From positions 1-56,539 of the forward strand of contig DUPT01000035.1 in NCBI GenBank assembly GCA_012838225.1: a stretch of DNA of 56,539 nt, in the 5' to 3' direction. The position numbers were made by a program, and so were the translations under genes. Shown here in pieces: positions 21,473 to 29,775 of the stretch. The notes beneath the pieces are model-generated. The model ran no database searches and was not told where the DNA came from. It saw only the letters and a list, made by a program, of their open reading frames with translations. The stretch is from Tissierellia bacterium (lineage in GTDB: Bacteria; Bacillota; Clostridia; Peptostreptococcales; Acidaminobacteraceae). Position 1 is the first letter of the stretch, and the number at the start of each line of letters is the position of its first letter.

Positions 21473-22687
21473 ATGAGACGTAAAGTAGGAGTATTCAATA
21501 ACAGCGAAGACGCCATTGCGGCCATTCGCCAGCTGCAAGACCTCGGCTTTACCAACGAAGAAATATCGGTTGTATCACGCGACGAGACCATGAAGGACTA
21601 TGTCGCCGATGGACAACTGATGGATGAGACCGGCAGTGCTGCCGCCACGGGCGCAGTGACTGGCGGATTGGTTGGTGGACTCGGGGCCCTTTTGATTGAA
21701 CTGGGACTGATCGCTATCCCTGGCATCGGACCGTTTCTGGCCGTTGGACCGGTCGGAGCCGCCCTGGTCGGTGCCCTGACCGGCGGAGCCGTCGGTGGAT
21801 TGGTCGGTGCGCTGGTCGAGATGGGCTTTGATGAAGACGAGGCCCGGGTCTATGACGAACAGATCAGGCAAGGTAAGATCTTGGTGATGGTCGACGATCA
21901 TATCGATCGGACCGTCGACATCGATCGCATCCTGCAACCTGAGGCCATGAGTGATCAGCTCGAGGAGCGCGACTATTTCCGCGAAGACCCCAGACTGGGT
22001 GACGAGCGCTACCCGATGGAGACCGACAGCTATCTGGTCGACCAATGGGACAATCTGCGCGAAGGCACCAGACAACGTTGGGACCGCCTGACAGACGATG
22101 ACTTCGATAGCATCAAGGGCGACCGCGAACTGCTAAGAAGCCGACTCCAGCACCACTACGGCTGGGATGAGGCCATGGCTGATCGTGAGATCCACGACTA
22201 TTATGACGATCAGATCCGAGCGGCTCGTCACAATGACACCCGCTGGAGCGATCTCGATCGCCAAGGCGATGATCTGGGCGATGATCTCCGCGAGGGCTGG
22301 GAGGATTTCAAACACACCCTCAAGCAAAAATGGGATCGGTTGACCGATGAGGATGTCGAATCGATCCGGGGCGATCGCCGAGCCCTCAGCACGCGTCTTC
22401 GAGACAGCTATGGCTGGGACGAAGCGACTGCCGAGCGTGAGATCGATGAGCACTACCGAAGCTATCGCACCCGAACGTATGACGACGTCGATTTCGACAA
22501 TCCCCTGGCCGGCAAATGGGATCAGATCAAGGGTCAGATCCAACGCCAATGGGGCAAGCTGACTGACGACGACCTGGATGTCATCCAAGGAGATCGCCAT
22601 ATCCTAAGAGGCAAGCTCAAGTATTACTACGGTCTGAGTGACGAAGAGGCCGATCGCCAGATGGCGGACTACCTGAACCGGTTCTAG
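21473..22687 (+). CDS. YflT-like stress protein fused to three CsbD-like repeats
   Basis: 404 residues. Residues 1-60 resemble the YflT/general stress protein 17M domain (KVGVFNNSEDAIAAIRQLQD, then LGFTNEEISVVSRD). Residues 60-125 are Gly/Ala-rich and hydrophobic with TGAVTGGLVGG, like glycine-zipper membrane segments, followed by KILVMVDDH. Three repeats of about 50 residues begin near 192, 276 and 349. Each has W...W-x-x-LTD-(D/E)-D-x-(D/E)-x-I-(K/R/Q)-GDR-x-x-L...YG, the CsbD core. I know YflT-type and CsbD proteins as separate stress proteins. AAAGGA precedes the ATG. Role inferred: envelope-associated stress protein. Confidence 0.8.
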   Translation: MRRKVGVFNNSEDAIAAIRQLQDLGFTNEEISVVSRDETMKDYVADGQLMDETGSAAATGAVTGGLVGGLGALLIELGLIAIPGIGPFLAVGPVGAALVGALTGGAVGGLVGALVEMGFDEDEARVYDEQIRQGKILVMVDDHIDRTVDIDRILQPEAMSDQLEERDYFREDPRLGDERYPMETDSYLVDQWDNLREGTRQRWDRLTDDDFDSIKGDRELLRSRLQHHYGWDEAMADREIHDYYDDQIRAARHNDTRWSDLDRQGDDLGDDLREGWEDFKHTLKQKWDRLTDEDVESIRGDRRALSTRLRDSYGWDEATAEREIDEHYRSYRTRTYDDVDFDNPLAGKWDQIKGQIQRQWGKLTDDDLDVIQGDRHILRGKLKYYYGLSDEEADRQMADYLNRF

Positions 22688-22708
22688 GTTCTATCACTGT
22701 ATGTAGGT

Positions 22709-22738
22709 GCCGGGCGGGACCTAAAAGTCCCACCCGGC
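22709..22738 (+). other. Strong intergenic hairpin without T-run
   Basis: GCCGGG-C-GGGAC pairs with GTCCC-A-CCCGGC around CTAAAA, 11 pairs with one mismatch. No T-run follows, so it more likely stabilises the upstream mRNA end than stops transcription. Readthrough into 22784 is likely, since no promoter is apparent. Confidence 0.6.
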
Positions 22739-22783
22739 CTATATAAAACAAACCATCACGAACAATAAGAAAAGGAGACAGAA

Positions 22784-23038
22784 ATGATTGGTTTAATTAT
22801 TTGGTTAATTTTTGGTGCAATCGTAGGTTGGATCGCCGGTGTGATCATGAAGGATCAGCGCGGTATCCTGGGCAACATCATCGTCGGTATCATCGGCTCG
22901 CTGATCGGCGGCTGGATTTCCACGATGACAGTCGGTGGAACCTTCGCCGAATTCTCACTGCCGGGCGTCATCTTCTCGATCATCGGGGCTGTGATCCTGA
23001 TTTTCCTGAAGCAACTGGTGATGGGACAACGTCACTAG
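22784..23038 (+). CDS. GlsB/YeaQ/YmgE family stress membrane protein
   Basis: 84 residues, three hydrophobic helices with the family pattern IFGAIVGWIAGVIMKDQRG-x-x-GNIIVGIIGSLIGGW. These are small stress-induced membrane proteins (transglycosylase-associated family) of unknown mechanism. GGAG lies before the ATG. It follows the YflT/CsbD fusion, supporting an envelope-stress unit. Confidence 0.9.
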   Translation: MIGLIIWLIFGAIVGWIAGVIMKDQRGILGNIIVGIIGSLIGGWISTMTVGGTFAEFSLPGVIFSIIGAVILIFLKQLVMGQRH

Positions 23039-23053
23039 TCACCCTTCCATCTG

Positions 23054-23086
23054 AAAAAGACCTCCCGTTTTTTGGGAGGTCTTTTA
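23054..23086. terminator. Bidirectional terminator between glsB-like gene and glmM
   Basis: AAAGACCTCCC pairs with GGGAGGTCTTT around a 7-base loop (23067-23073). T-runs on both strands. Confidence 0.9.
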
Positions 23087-23108
23087 TCATTTGGGTCACT
23101 TTTTTCTT

Positions 23109-24461
23109 CTACTGCAGATACCGCTCGAACAGTCCGGCCAGCTCCTCAGCCATTTCCTGAAGAGCCGCTTGGTTCTCACCCTCCAGCATCACCCTCACCA
23201 GTGGCTCGGTGCCGGAGGGTCTGATCAGTACCCGGCCCTTGCCCTGAAGCGATGCCTCCATCTGATCGATCTTCTGATTGATCTCGGCAATGGTCTGATA
23301 GTCGTTTTTCCTATCCTTATTCACTCGGGCATTGACGAGCACCTGCGGGTAGCGCGGGATGCGATCATTCCACTCGGCCAACGAGATCCCCGAGTCCATC
23401 AGCGCCTCGGCCAGGATGAGTCCGGTCAGGATGCCATCCCCGGTCGAATTGCGATCTAAAAAGATGATATGGCCGGATTGCTCGCCGCCGAGCTTATGGC
23501 CGCCCTGGAGCATCTTTTCCAGCACGTAGCGGTCACCCACCGCCGACACCTCGACCCGAAAGCCCTGGTCCTTGGCATAGTTCATAAAGCCGAGATTACT
23601 CATGACGGTGGCAACGATCGTGCCATTGGTCAATTGATCTGTCTTATGCATATGTCCGGCACAAATGGCCATGATCTTATCGCCATCGACCTCGCGGCCG
23701 TGATGATCGACCGCCAGGACTCGGTCGCCATCGCCATCAAAGGCCAGACCGAAATCATAGTCGCCCTCGGCCAGGGCTGCCTGGAGCTGCCCCAGATGTG
23801 TCGAGCCGCAGTCTTGATTGATATTGATGCCATCGGGCTGATCACTCAGCACCGTCACCTCGGCTCCCAGGTCCAAAAAGGCCAGCTTGGCCAGACCCGC
23901 CGTCGCGCCATTGGCACAATCGAGCATGACCCGTAGACCTCTGAGGTCATGGTTTAGTGCTCGTTTGGCATTGTCGAGATAGAGCGCTGAGAGCTCGAAG
24001 CGGTTGACGAAATGACCGAGTTTATCGTGGGTGTAGACCTCCTCGATCGTCTTCTCACCGGTCAGATATTGTTCGATCTCGTCTTCGATATCATCGCTTA
24101 GCTTAAAGCCCTGTTGATTGAAGAATTTGATCCCATTGTATTCATAGGAATTGTGTGATGCACTGATGACGACGCCGGCATCATAGCCCTGATCCTTGAC
24201 AAGGTAGGCGATGGCCGGTGTCGGTACGACACCGACTCGGATGACATCACAGCCGACCGACAGGATGCCGGCGATCAGTGACGACTCGAGCATATCACTC
24301 GAAAGCCTCGTGTCTTTACCGATGATGATCCGAGCCTTATCGCCGGCGATATGTTTTGTCAGCACATAGGCCCCGTAGCGTCCCAGCTCATAGGCCAGCT
24401 CATTTGTCAAATCGAGATTGGCGATGCCGCGAACGCCGTCTGTCCCAAAAAATTGTCCCAT
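23109..24461 (-). CDS. glmM: Phosphoglucosamine mutase
   Basis: 450 residues. It converts glucosamine-6-phosphate to glucosamine-1-phosphate for UDP-GlcNAc. The phosphoserine loop is ISASHN (Ser 102). The metal loop is DGDGDR, the sugar loop GGEQSGH, and the C-terminal phosphate site RPSGTEP. In many Bacillota glmM follows cdaA-cdaR; here that operon is 20 kb away and has a different third gene. Confidence 0.97.
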   Translation of the reverse strand: MGQFFGTDGVRGIANLDLTNELAYELGRYGAYVLTKHIAGDKARIIIGKDTRLSSDMLESSLIAGILSVGCDVIRVGVVPTPAIAYLVKDQGYDAGVVISASHNSYEYNGIKFFNQQGFKLSDDIEDEIEQYLTGEKTIEEVYTHDKLGHFVNRFELSALYLDNAKRALNHDLRGLRVMLDCANGATAGLAKLAFLDLGAEVTVLSDQPDGININQDCGSTHLGQLQAALAEGDYDFGLAFDGDGDRVLAVDHHGREVDGDKIMAICAGHMHKTDQLTNGTIVATVMSNLGFMNYAKDQGFRVEVSAVGDRYVLEKMLQGGHKLGGEQSGHIIFLDRNSTGDGILTGLILAEALMDSGISLAEWNDRIPRYPQVLVNARVNKDRKNDYQTIAEINQKIDQMEASLQGKGRVLIRPSGTEPLVRVMLEGENQAALQEMAEELAGLFERYLQ

Positions 24462-24515
24462 AGTTTCTCCTCGTTTTTTCTGAGACCTATCTTAGCACAT
24501 TCCGGCCAAAATACA

Positions 24516-24541
24516 AAGGAAGGAGGTTTCCCTCCTTCCCG
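24516..24541 (-). terminator. Terminator after vorC
   Basis: On the minus strand GGAAGGAGG pairs with CCTCCTTCC around GAAA. The following T-run is interrupted (TTTGTATTTT). Confidence 0.75.
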
Positions 24542-24546
24542 GTCGA

Positions 24547-25098
24547 CTATATTTGTTCTCGAGCCGCTTCCGCCCCCTTGGCGAAGGCTTCGCGGTTAAT
24601 GCCCATAAGAGAGGCCTTGGTCATGCCAAGCTTCTTCTCAAGGGCGTTGAGGACGCTCTCAGGGTCGAGGCTCTTAGTCACCTCGACATAGGCTCCAAGC
24701 ATCACCATATTGGCGATCTTCATATTGCCCAGATCATTGGCGATCTCATTGCAGGGAATGTAGTAGGTCGTGACATCGTCTCGCTCGACCTTTTCTTCGA
24801 TCAGGCTGGAGTTGACGAACACATAGCCGCCACCGACCACCTCCGGCACAAACTTCACCATCGAGGGCAGGTTCATGACGATGGCACTGGTGGCATCGTT
24901 TGAGATGATGGGCGAAGCGATCGGCTTCTCCGAGATCATGACATCACAGTTGGCGGTACCGCCGCGCATTTCCGGTCCATACGAGGGCAGCCAGGACACT
25001 TCCTTGTTCTCATCCATGCCGGCTTGGGTCAGCAATTGACCCATCAGCATGATCCCTTGGCCGCCAAACCCGGCTAAAATGACTCGTTCATTAAGCAT
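24547..25098 (-). CDS. vorC: 2-oxoacid:ferredoxin oxidoreductase, gamma subunit
   Basis: 183 residues with the gamma-domain pattern ILAGFGGQGIMLMGQLL and WLPSYGPEMRGGTANC. It helps bind CoA and shapes the active complex. Its start overlaps the end of the beta gene by 8 bases. It is last of the vorDABC block. The arrangement and subunit sizes fit the branched-chain (VOR) or 2-oxoglutarate (KOR) types; context favours VOR. Confidence 0.9.
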   Translation of the reverse strand: MLNERVILAGFGGQGIMLMGQLLTQAGMDENKEVSWLPSYGPEMRGGTANCDVMISEKPIASPIISNDATSAIVMNLPSMVKFVPEVVGGGYVFVNSSLIEEKVERDDVTTYYIPCNEIANDLGNMKIANMVMLGAYVEVTKSLDPESVLNALEKKLGMTKASLMGINREAFAKGAEAAREQI

Positions 25099-25843
25099 TC
25101 TCCACCTCCTGATAATCGCGGAAGTTGCCCAGAGGATAATAGACCATCAGATTGTCTTCCAGCCAGCGCAGTGCCTTGACGGGATCGAGGCCCCAGTTGG
25201 TCGGACAGGTCGATAGCACCTCGATGATGCCAAAGCCCTTGCCGGCCAGCTGCAGCTCAAACGCCCGCTTAATGGCCTTTTTGGCTTTTCTGACATTGCC
25301 CGGTGTATTGACGGCTACCCGCTCCACGAAGGTCGCCCCCGGGACCTGAGCCAGCATCTCACTGATCTTGATCGGCATGCCGGTCGTGGCGGCATCGCGG
25401 CCATAGGGCGAGGTGGTGGTCCGTTGACCGATCATGGTGGTCGGAGCCATTTGGCCGCCGGTCATGCCGTAGATGGCATTATTGACGAAGATGGTGGTGA
25501 TATTCTCACTTCGGTGGGCGGCGTGAACGATCTCGGCCGTTCCGATCGAGGCGAGGTCCCCGTCGCCCTGATAAGTAAATACGACATTTTCCGGCAGCAA
25601 ACGCTTGATACCGGTGGCAACCGCCGGAGCCCGGCCGTGAGCGGCTTCGGACATATCGCAATTGAAGTAGTTGTAGGCTAAGACGGAGCAGCCGACCGGA
25701 GCGACCCCGATGGCTTCGTCTAAGACGCCCAGCTCCTCCAGGACCTCACCCACCAGGCGGTGGATGATGCCATGGGTACAACCGGGACAATAATGGGTCT
25801 CAACGTCGGTCAATCCCCTGGTTTTTTGAAATACAACAGCCAT
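25091..25843 (-). CDS. vorA: 2-oxoacid:ferredoxin oxidoreductase, beta subunit (thiamine-PP)
   Basis: 250 residues. Cys at CPGCTHG; the thiamine-diphosphate/Mg motif begins GDGDLASIGTAEI and continues to NNAIYGMTGGQ. Catalyses decarboxylation of the 2-oxoacid. It starts on the last base of the alpha gene's stop codon (one-base overlap). Confidence 0.93.
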   Translation of the reverse strand: MAVVFQKTRGLTDVETHYCPGCTHGIIHRLVGEVLEELGVLDEAIGVAPVGCSVLAYNYFNCDMSEAAHGRAPAVATGIKRLLPENVVFTYQGDGDLASIGTAEIVHAAHRSENITTIFVNNAIYGMTGGQMAPTTMIGQRTTTSPYGRDAATTGMPIKISEMLAQVPGATFVERVAVNTPGNVRKAKKAIKRAFELQLAGKGFGIIEVLSTCPTNWGLDPVKALRWLEDNLMVYYPLGNFRDYQEVENA

Positions 25844-26907
25844 TACTTGCCTCCATTCAGGATTTCATTGACTTTATCGACGACCAGTTGCGGCGTCGGG
25901 ATCATCCCGCCCGAGCGGCCGACAAAGTGGACCGGACGTTGACCTTCATTGCCGATCCGGACGTCATCGATCATTTGACCCATGCTCATCTCGACGCATA
26001 GGATATGCTTGACGGATTCCGGTAGATTTTTGACGACATCATACGGATAGGGCCAGACGGTGATCGGCCGGAACAGTCCGACCTTGATGCCGGCCTCTCG
26101 GAGCTGATCGACGGCGGCTTTGGCGATCCGGGCGGTCGTGCCGTAGGCGGCGATGACGAGCTCGGCGTCCTCGATCTGATACTCTTCGTAGCGGACCTCG
26201 TTTTGCTTCATTTCATCGTATTTCTTCTGGAGTCGGATATTGTGCTGCTCGAGCTCCTCAGCGGCCAGATAGAGTGAATTGATGACATTGGGCTTTCTTT
26301 GACCCTTGGTGCCGGTGGTGGCCCAGTCTTTTTCCGGCAGCTCCATCTTCGGCAGGTCGTCTTTGAATTCGACCGGCTCCATCATTTGACCCATCATGCC
26401 ATCGCCCAGGACCATGACGGGATTGCGGTAGTAATCGGCTTTATCGAAGGCGATCTGGACCAGGTCGACCATCTCTTGGATGCTGCCCGGTGCATAGACC
26501 AATAACCGGTAGTCGCCATCGCCGCCCCCACGGGTCGATTGATTATAGTCCGATTGGGCCGGCTGGATGCTTCCCAGACCCGGTCCGCCCCGGACGATAT
26601 TGACGATGACACACGGTAGCTCCGCGCCGGCTATGTAGGAAATACCTTCTTGTTTCAAGGCGATGCCCGGTGAGGAAGAACTGGTCATGACTCGTTTGCC
26701 GGTCCCGGCGGCGCCATAGACCATATTGATGGCGGCGACTTCCGATTCCGCTTGCAGATAGACGCCTCCGACCCGAGGCAGATGAGCCGACATATATTCC
26801 GGGAGCTCGCTCTGCGGGGTGATCGGATAGCCGAAAAAGTATTTACATCCGGCAGCGATGGCGGCGGCGCCGATGGCTTCGTTGCCTTTCATCAGAACTT
26901 TTGACAT
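25843..26907 (-). CDS. vorB: 2-oxoacid:ferredoxin oxidoreductase, alpha subunit
   Basis: 354 residues. It begins KVLMKGNEAIGAAAIAAGC, continues FFGYPITPQSELPEY, and has RGGPGLGSIQPAQSDYNQ. This is the pattern of subunits annotated as 3-methyl-2-oxobutanoate dehydrogenase VorB, with no fused gamma domain. It pairs with the beta subunit to oxidise the 2-oxoacid to acyl-CoA. The substrate is inferred from the linked ptb and buk genes. Confidence 0.9.
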   Translation of the reverse strand: MSKVLMKGNEAIGAAAIAAGCKYFFGYPITPQSELPEYMSAHLPRVGGVYLQAESEVAAINMVYGAAGTGKRVMTSSSSPGIALKQEGISYIAGAELPCVIVNIVRGGPGLGSIQPAQSDYNQSTRGGGDGDYRLLVYAPGSIQEMVDLVQIAFDKADYYRNPVMVLGDGMMGQMMEPVEFKDDLPKMELPEKDWATTGTKGQRKPNVINSLYLAAEELEQHNIRLQKKYDEMKQNEVRYEEYQIEDAELVIAAYGTTARIAKAAVDQLREAGIKVGLFRPITVWPYPYDVVKNLPESVKHILCVEMSMGQMIDDVRIGNEGQRPVHFVGRSGGMIPTPQLVVDKVNEILNGGK

Positions 26908-26916
26908 GGATTCCTC

Positions 26917-27132
26917 CTACATTCTTTCTACAGTAATCACTAGATCAGGACACATCATCGCGCAATTGGCGCAACCGATACAATTCTCAGGCTCGACCAC
27001 CGTCGCCGGGTGATAGCCCTTGCGATTGATCGCCTTCTCGTCCATCGCCAGGATATTGGTCGGGCAGACGCTGACACACAGCCCACAGCCTTTACAGATA
27101 TCCTGATTGAAAGTGACTTTTCCTTTGGCCAT
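26917..27132 (-). CDS. vorD: 2-oxoacid:ferredoxin oxidoreductase, ferredoxin-like delta subunit
   Basis: 71 residues with two [4Fe-4S] motifs, CKGCGLCVSVCP and CIGCANCAMMCPD. It passes electrons out of the complex to ferredoxin. I chose ATG 27132 (MAKGKVTFNQD) with AAGGAGG 6 bases upstream; an in-frame ATG at 27156 has no such site. Confidence 0.93.
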   Translation of the reverse strand: MAKGKVTFNQDICKGCGLCVSVCPTNILAMDEKAINRKGYHPATVVEPENCIGCANCAMMCPDLVITVERM

Positions 27133-27146
27133 TCTTTCCTCCTTAT

Positions 27147-27812
27147 TTACATCCATGCATCGCGCATGTACATGCCAATGGGTAATTGTTCGCCCTCGGT
27201 ATCCTCAGGCAGTCCCGCCAGCGCACTCGGGATGGCGCTGATATAGCGGATGGGCAAGCCCGTCTGCTTAGACACCTCTCGGGCCAGCTCAAGACCGGCC
27301 AGCACGTCCTCGGTCGTCGTATCCCAGATCAGGTGGGTATTGACGATCAGACCGGTAAACTCCAGCTTCGAGGTGTACTCGATGCCTTCGAGATATCGCA
27401 TGACGCCGGCCACATCACTCGTTTCCGGTCGATAGGCATTGATGACCAGCAGCATCTCATAGCCGCGGCGCTTGATATCTTCACTAAAGGCCACCACCAC
27501 TCGAGCACCGACCTCATCGCCCCCCAAATCCATGATGACATCATAGTCCGGATCATTGATCGGCCCCCGAATCTCAGCCGAGACGGCCGGCAGATCGAGT
27601 GTCGAGGCGTGACCGAGCGAGGAGCTGATGACGCGGATGCCCTTGGCCTCCATCGCCTCGGCTCGTTCGCGGGATCGAAAATAGGGATTGACGATATCGA
27701 GATCACTCAGCGCGACCTGTCGGCCCTGCTCAGCCAGCTGCATCGCCAGACTGACGGCAAATTCGGTCTTACCGCTGCCGTAGTGGCCGGTGATGATCTT
27801 AATAGTCGTCAT
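27147..27812 (-). CDS. P-loop ATPase of the VOR operon (CobQ/MinD-like)
   Basis: 221 residues from ATG 27812 (MTTIKIITGHYGSGKTE). The Walker A-like GHYGSGKT, then LSDLDIVNPYFRSRE and VIMDLGGDEVGARV, put it in the MinD/CobQ nucleotide-binding group. Function is unknown. Its place between butyrate kinase and vorD suggests a maturation or regulatory role for the oxidoreductase. The GTG at 27833 is an alternative start; 27812 gives a 14-base overlap with buk. Confidence 0.75.
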   Translation of the reverse strand: MTTIKIITGHYGSGKTEFAVSLAMQLAEQGRQVALSDLDIVNPYFRSRERAEAMEAKGIRVISSSLGHASTLDLPAVSAEIRGPINDPDYDVIMDLGGDEVGARVVVAFSEDIKRRGYEMLLVINAYRPETSDVAGVMRYLEGIEYTSKLEFTGLIVNTHLIWDTTTEDVLAGLELAREVSKQTGLPIRYISAIPSALAGLPEDTEGEQLPIGMYMRDAWM

Positions 27813-28872
27813 AGTTTTTGGCTTCTTCCTCACCGCGCAGGATCCGCAGCGCCCCTTCAGTCAAGGCACTCATCTCATCCTCTCCCGGATAGACCGAGAC
27901 CGGTGCGATGAATTCGACCCGGGCGGTGATATAGTCGGTCATGTATCGGCCGTAGGCCAGGCCGCCGGTCAGGATGATCTGATCGACCTCACCTTTTAGC
28001 ACGGCGCCACACATCCCGATCTCCTTCGCAATCTGATAGCCCATGGCATCGCGGATCAGAGCCGCCTGCTCATCCCCCTCCTCGACCAGCTTATCGACCT
28101 CACGGCCGTCATTGGTCGACAGATACGAGACATAGCCGCCGTGGCCGGTGATCATCTTCTTGATTTCTTTTTCGGTGTAGCGCCCACTGAAGCACAGCTT
28201 CGCCAGGTCCCCAATCGGCAGGCCGCCCGATCGCTCAGGTGAGAATGGGCCATCGCCGTTTAGGGCATTGTTGACATCGACCACCTTGCCCTTTTTATGG
28301 GCTCCGACCGAGATCCCGCCGCCCAGATGGGCGATGATCAGGTTGAGGTCCTCGTAGCGTCGGCCGACCGATTTGGCATAGCGATGGGCGACAGCCTTTT
28401 GGTTTAGGGCGTGGAAGATACTGACCCGCTCGATCTCAGGGTGACCCGAGATGCGGGCGATCGGTTCCATTTCGTCGACGACGACCGGGTCAACGATATA
28501 CGACGGCAGATTAAGGCTCGAGGCGATCTCATGCGCCAGGATGGCCCCCAGATTGGAGGCGTGCTCGCCTTTCTCCGATTTACGGACATCGCTCAACAGC
28601 CCTTCGGTGATGGCATAGGTGCCGCCGGGGATGGCCTTGACCAGGCCGCCACGGCCGACGATGGCCGACAGCTTTTGGATATTGATATCACTCTCAGCCA
28701 GGGCGTCCATCACCATCTGACGGCGAAACTCCGCCTGATCGATGATCGAGTCGTACTGGGCGATCTCGGCTTCGGAGTGACGCAGCGTCTTATTGAAGAC
28801 CTCCTGTTCATTATCATACAGCGCGATCTTGGTCGAGGTGGAACCGGGATTGATCGATAGGATTCGAAACAT
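27799..28872 (-). CDS. buk: Butyrate kinase (second copy of the operon)
   Basis: 357 residues of the acetokinase/ASKHA fold: SINPGSTSTKIALY at the N-terminus, AHLGGGISVGAHKKGK for phosphate binding, LTGGLAYG near the end. It makes ATP from an acyl-phosphate. It abuts ptb with no gap. The upstream paralogue at 29768-30856 belongs to the same family. Two kinases may serve different chain lengths or branched substrates. Confidence 0.94.
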   Translation of the reverse strand: MFRILSINPGSTSTKIALYDNEQEVFNKTLRHSEAEIAQYDSIIDQAEFRRQMVMDALAESDINIQKLSAIVGRGGLVKAIPGGTYAITEGLLSDVRKSEKGEHASNLGAILAHEIASSLNLPSYIVDPVVVDEMEPIARISGHPEIERVSIFHALNQKAVAHRYAKSVGRRYEDLNLIIAHLGGGISVGAHKKGKVVDVNNALNGDGPFSPERSGGLPIGDLAKLCFSGRYTEKEIKKMITGHGGYVSYLSTNDGREVDKLVEEGDEQAALIRDAMGYQIAKEIGMCGAVLKGEVDQIILTGGLAYGRYMTDYITARVEFIAPVSVYPGEDEMSALTEGALRILRGEEEAKNYDDY

Positions 28873-29775
28873 CTAGTGCTCCTTCATGCTTTCACTGACG
28901 AGGATCGCCAGGGCGATGGAGTTGAGTTTGGCTTCTTCTTCGTCGGCCCGGCTGGTCAATACGATCGGCCGCCGAGCGCCGACGATGATGCCGGCTCCCT
29001 TGCTATCGGTCAAAAAGCCCAGGGCTTTATACAGGATATTGCCGCCTTCGATATCGGGCATCAAGACGATATCGGCATCACCGGCGACGGGAGAATCGAT
29101 CCCCTTGATCCGAGCCGAGTCCTGACTGACGGCATTATCGAGGGCAAACGGGCCATCGACCAGTGCTCCCGGGATATCACGCTCACGAAGCTCAGCCGCA
29201 TCGAGCGTGGCCGGCATCTTATCCGATACCGACTCCTTGGCGCAAACGACGGCCACCTTGGCCTGATCGATGCCGAGCGCTTTGGTCACATGGAGGGCGT
29301 TTTTAATGATCAGCTCCTTCGCCTCGACATCGGGGGCGATATTCATCGCCGCATCCGTCACCAGCAGCATCTTATGATAATGCGGCAGACTAAACAGCGC
29401 GATATGCGAGATGACCTTACTCATGCGAAGGCCGACCTCTTTATTCAGGACCGCCTTCAGGATCGTCGCCGTATCGATGACGCCCTTCATCAAGACATCG
29501 GCTGTTCCACCCGATACCAGCTTCACGGCCTCCAGAGCCGTTGTCTGATCATCGGTCGAATCGATGAACTCATAGTTGGCCGGATCGATGCCAAGGGCCT
29601 GCTGCATGGCCTTGATCTTGGCCTCATCGCCTACCAGTATGCTGTGGGCGATACCGGCGGTGCGGGCCATCTCGACCGCTTGCAGGACTTCTTCATTTTC
29701 GGCTTTACAGACGGCCAGCTTCTTATCCTCGAGGGCGGCCGCCGCTTGTAGTACTTCGTCAAAGCTTTTAATCAC
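28873..29775 (-). CDS. ptb: Phosphate butyryltransferase
   Basis: 300 residues of the phosphate acetyl/butyryltransferase family (DVLMKGVIDTATILKAVL; VALMPDIEGGNILYK-type ending seen as VLMPDIEGGNILYK). It swaps CoA for phosphate on butyryl- or branched acyl-CoA. I chose the GTG at 29775, which has GGAGG 6 bases upstream; the in-frame ATG at 29793 lies before that site. It overlaps the upstream kinase by 8 bases. Confidence 0.93.
   Translation of the reverse strand: MIKSFDEVLQAAAALEDKKLAVCKAENEEVLQAVEMARTAGIAHSILVGDEAKIKAMQQALGIDPANYEFIDSTDDQTTALEAVKLVSGGTADVLMKGVIDTATILKAVLNKEVGLRMSKVISHIALFSLPHYHKMLLVTDAAMNIAPDVEAKELIIKNALHVTKALGIDQAKVAVVCAKESVSDKMPATLDAAELRERDIPGALVDGPFALDNAVSQDSARIKGIDSPVAGDADIVLMPDIEGGNILYKALGFLTDSKGAGIIVGARRPIVLTSRADEEEAKLNSIALAILVSESMKEH

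Noticed and set aside
22709-22738. Rho-independent terminator between the YflT/CsbD fusion and the GlsB-type gene
   Set aside because: The stem is strong but is followed by CTATATAAAAC on the plus strand, without a T-run.
27010-29751. Plus-strand frames across buk, ptb and vor genes, one of 291 codons
   Set aside because: Mirror images of real minus-strand genes; no recognisable domains and no promoter or ribosome site.
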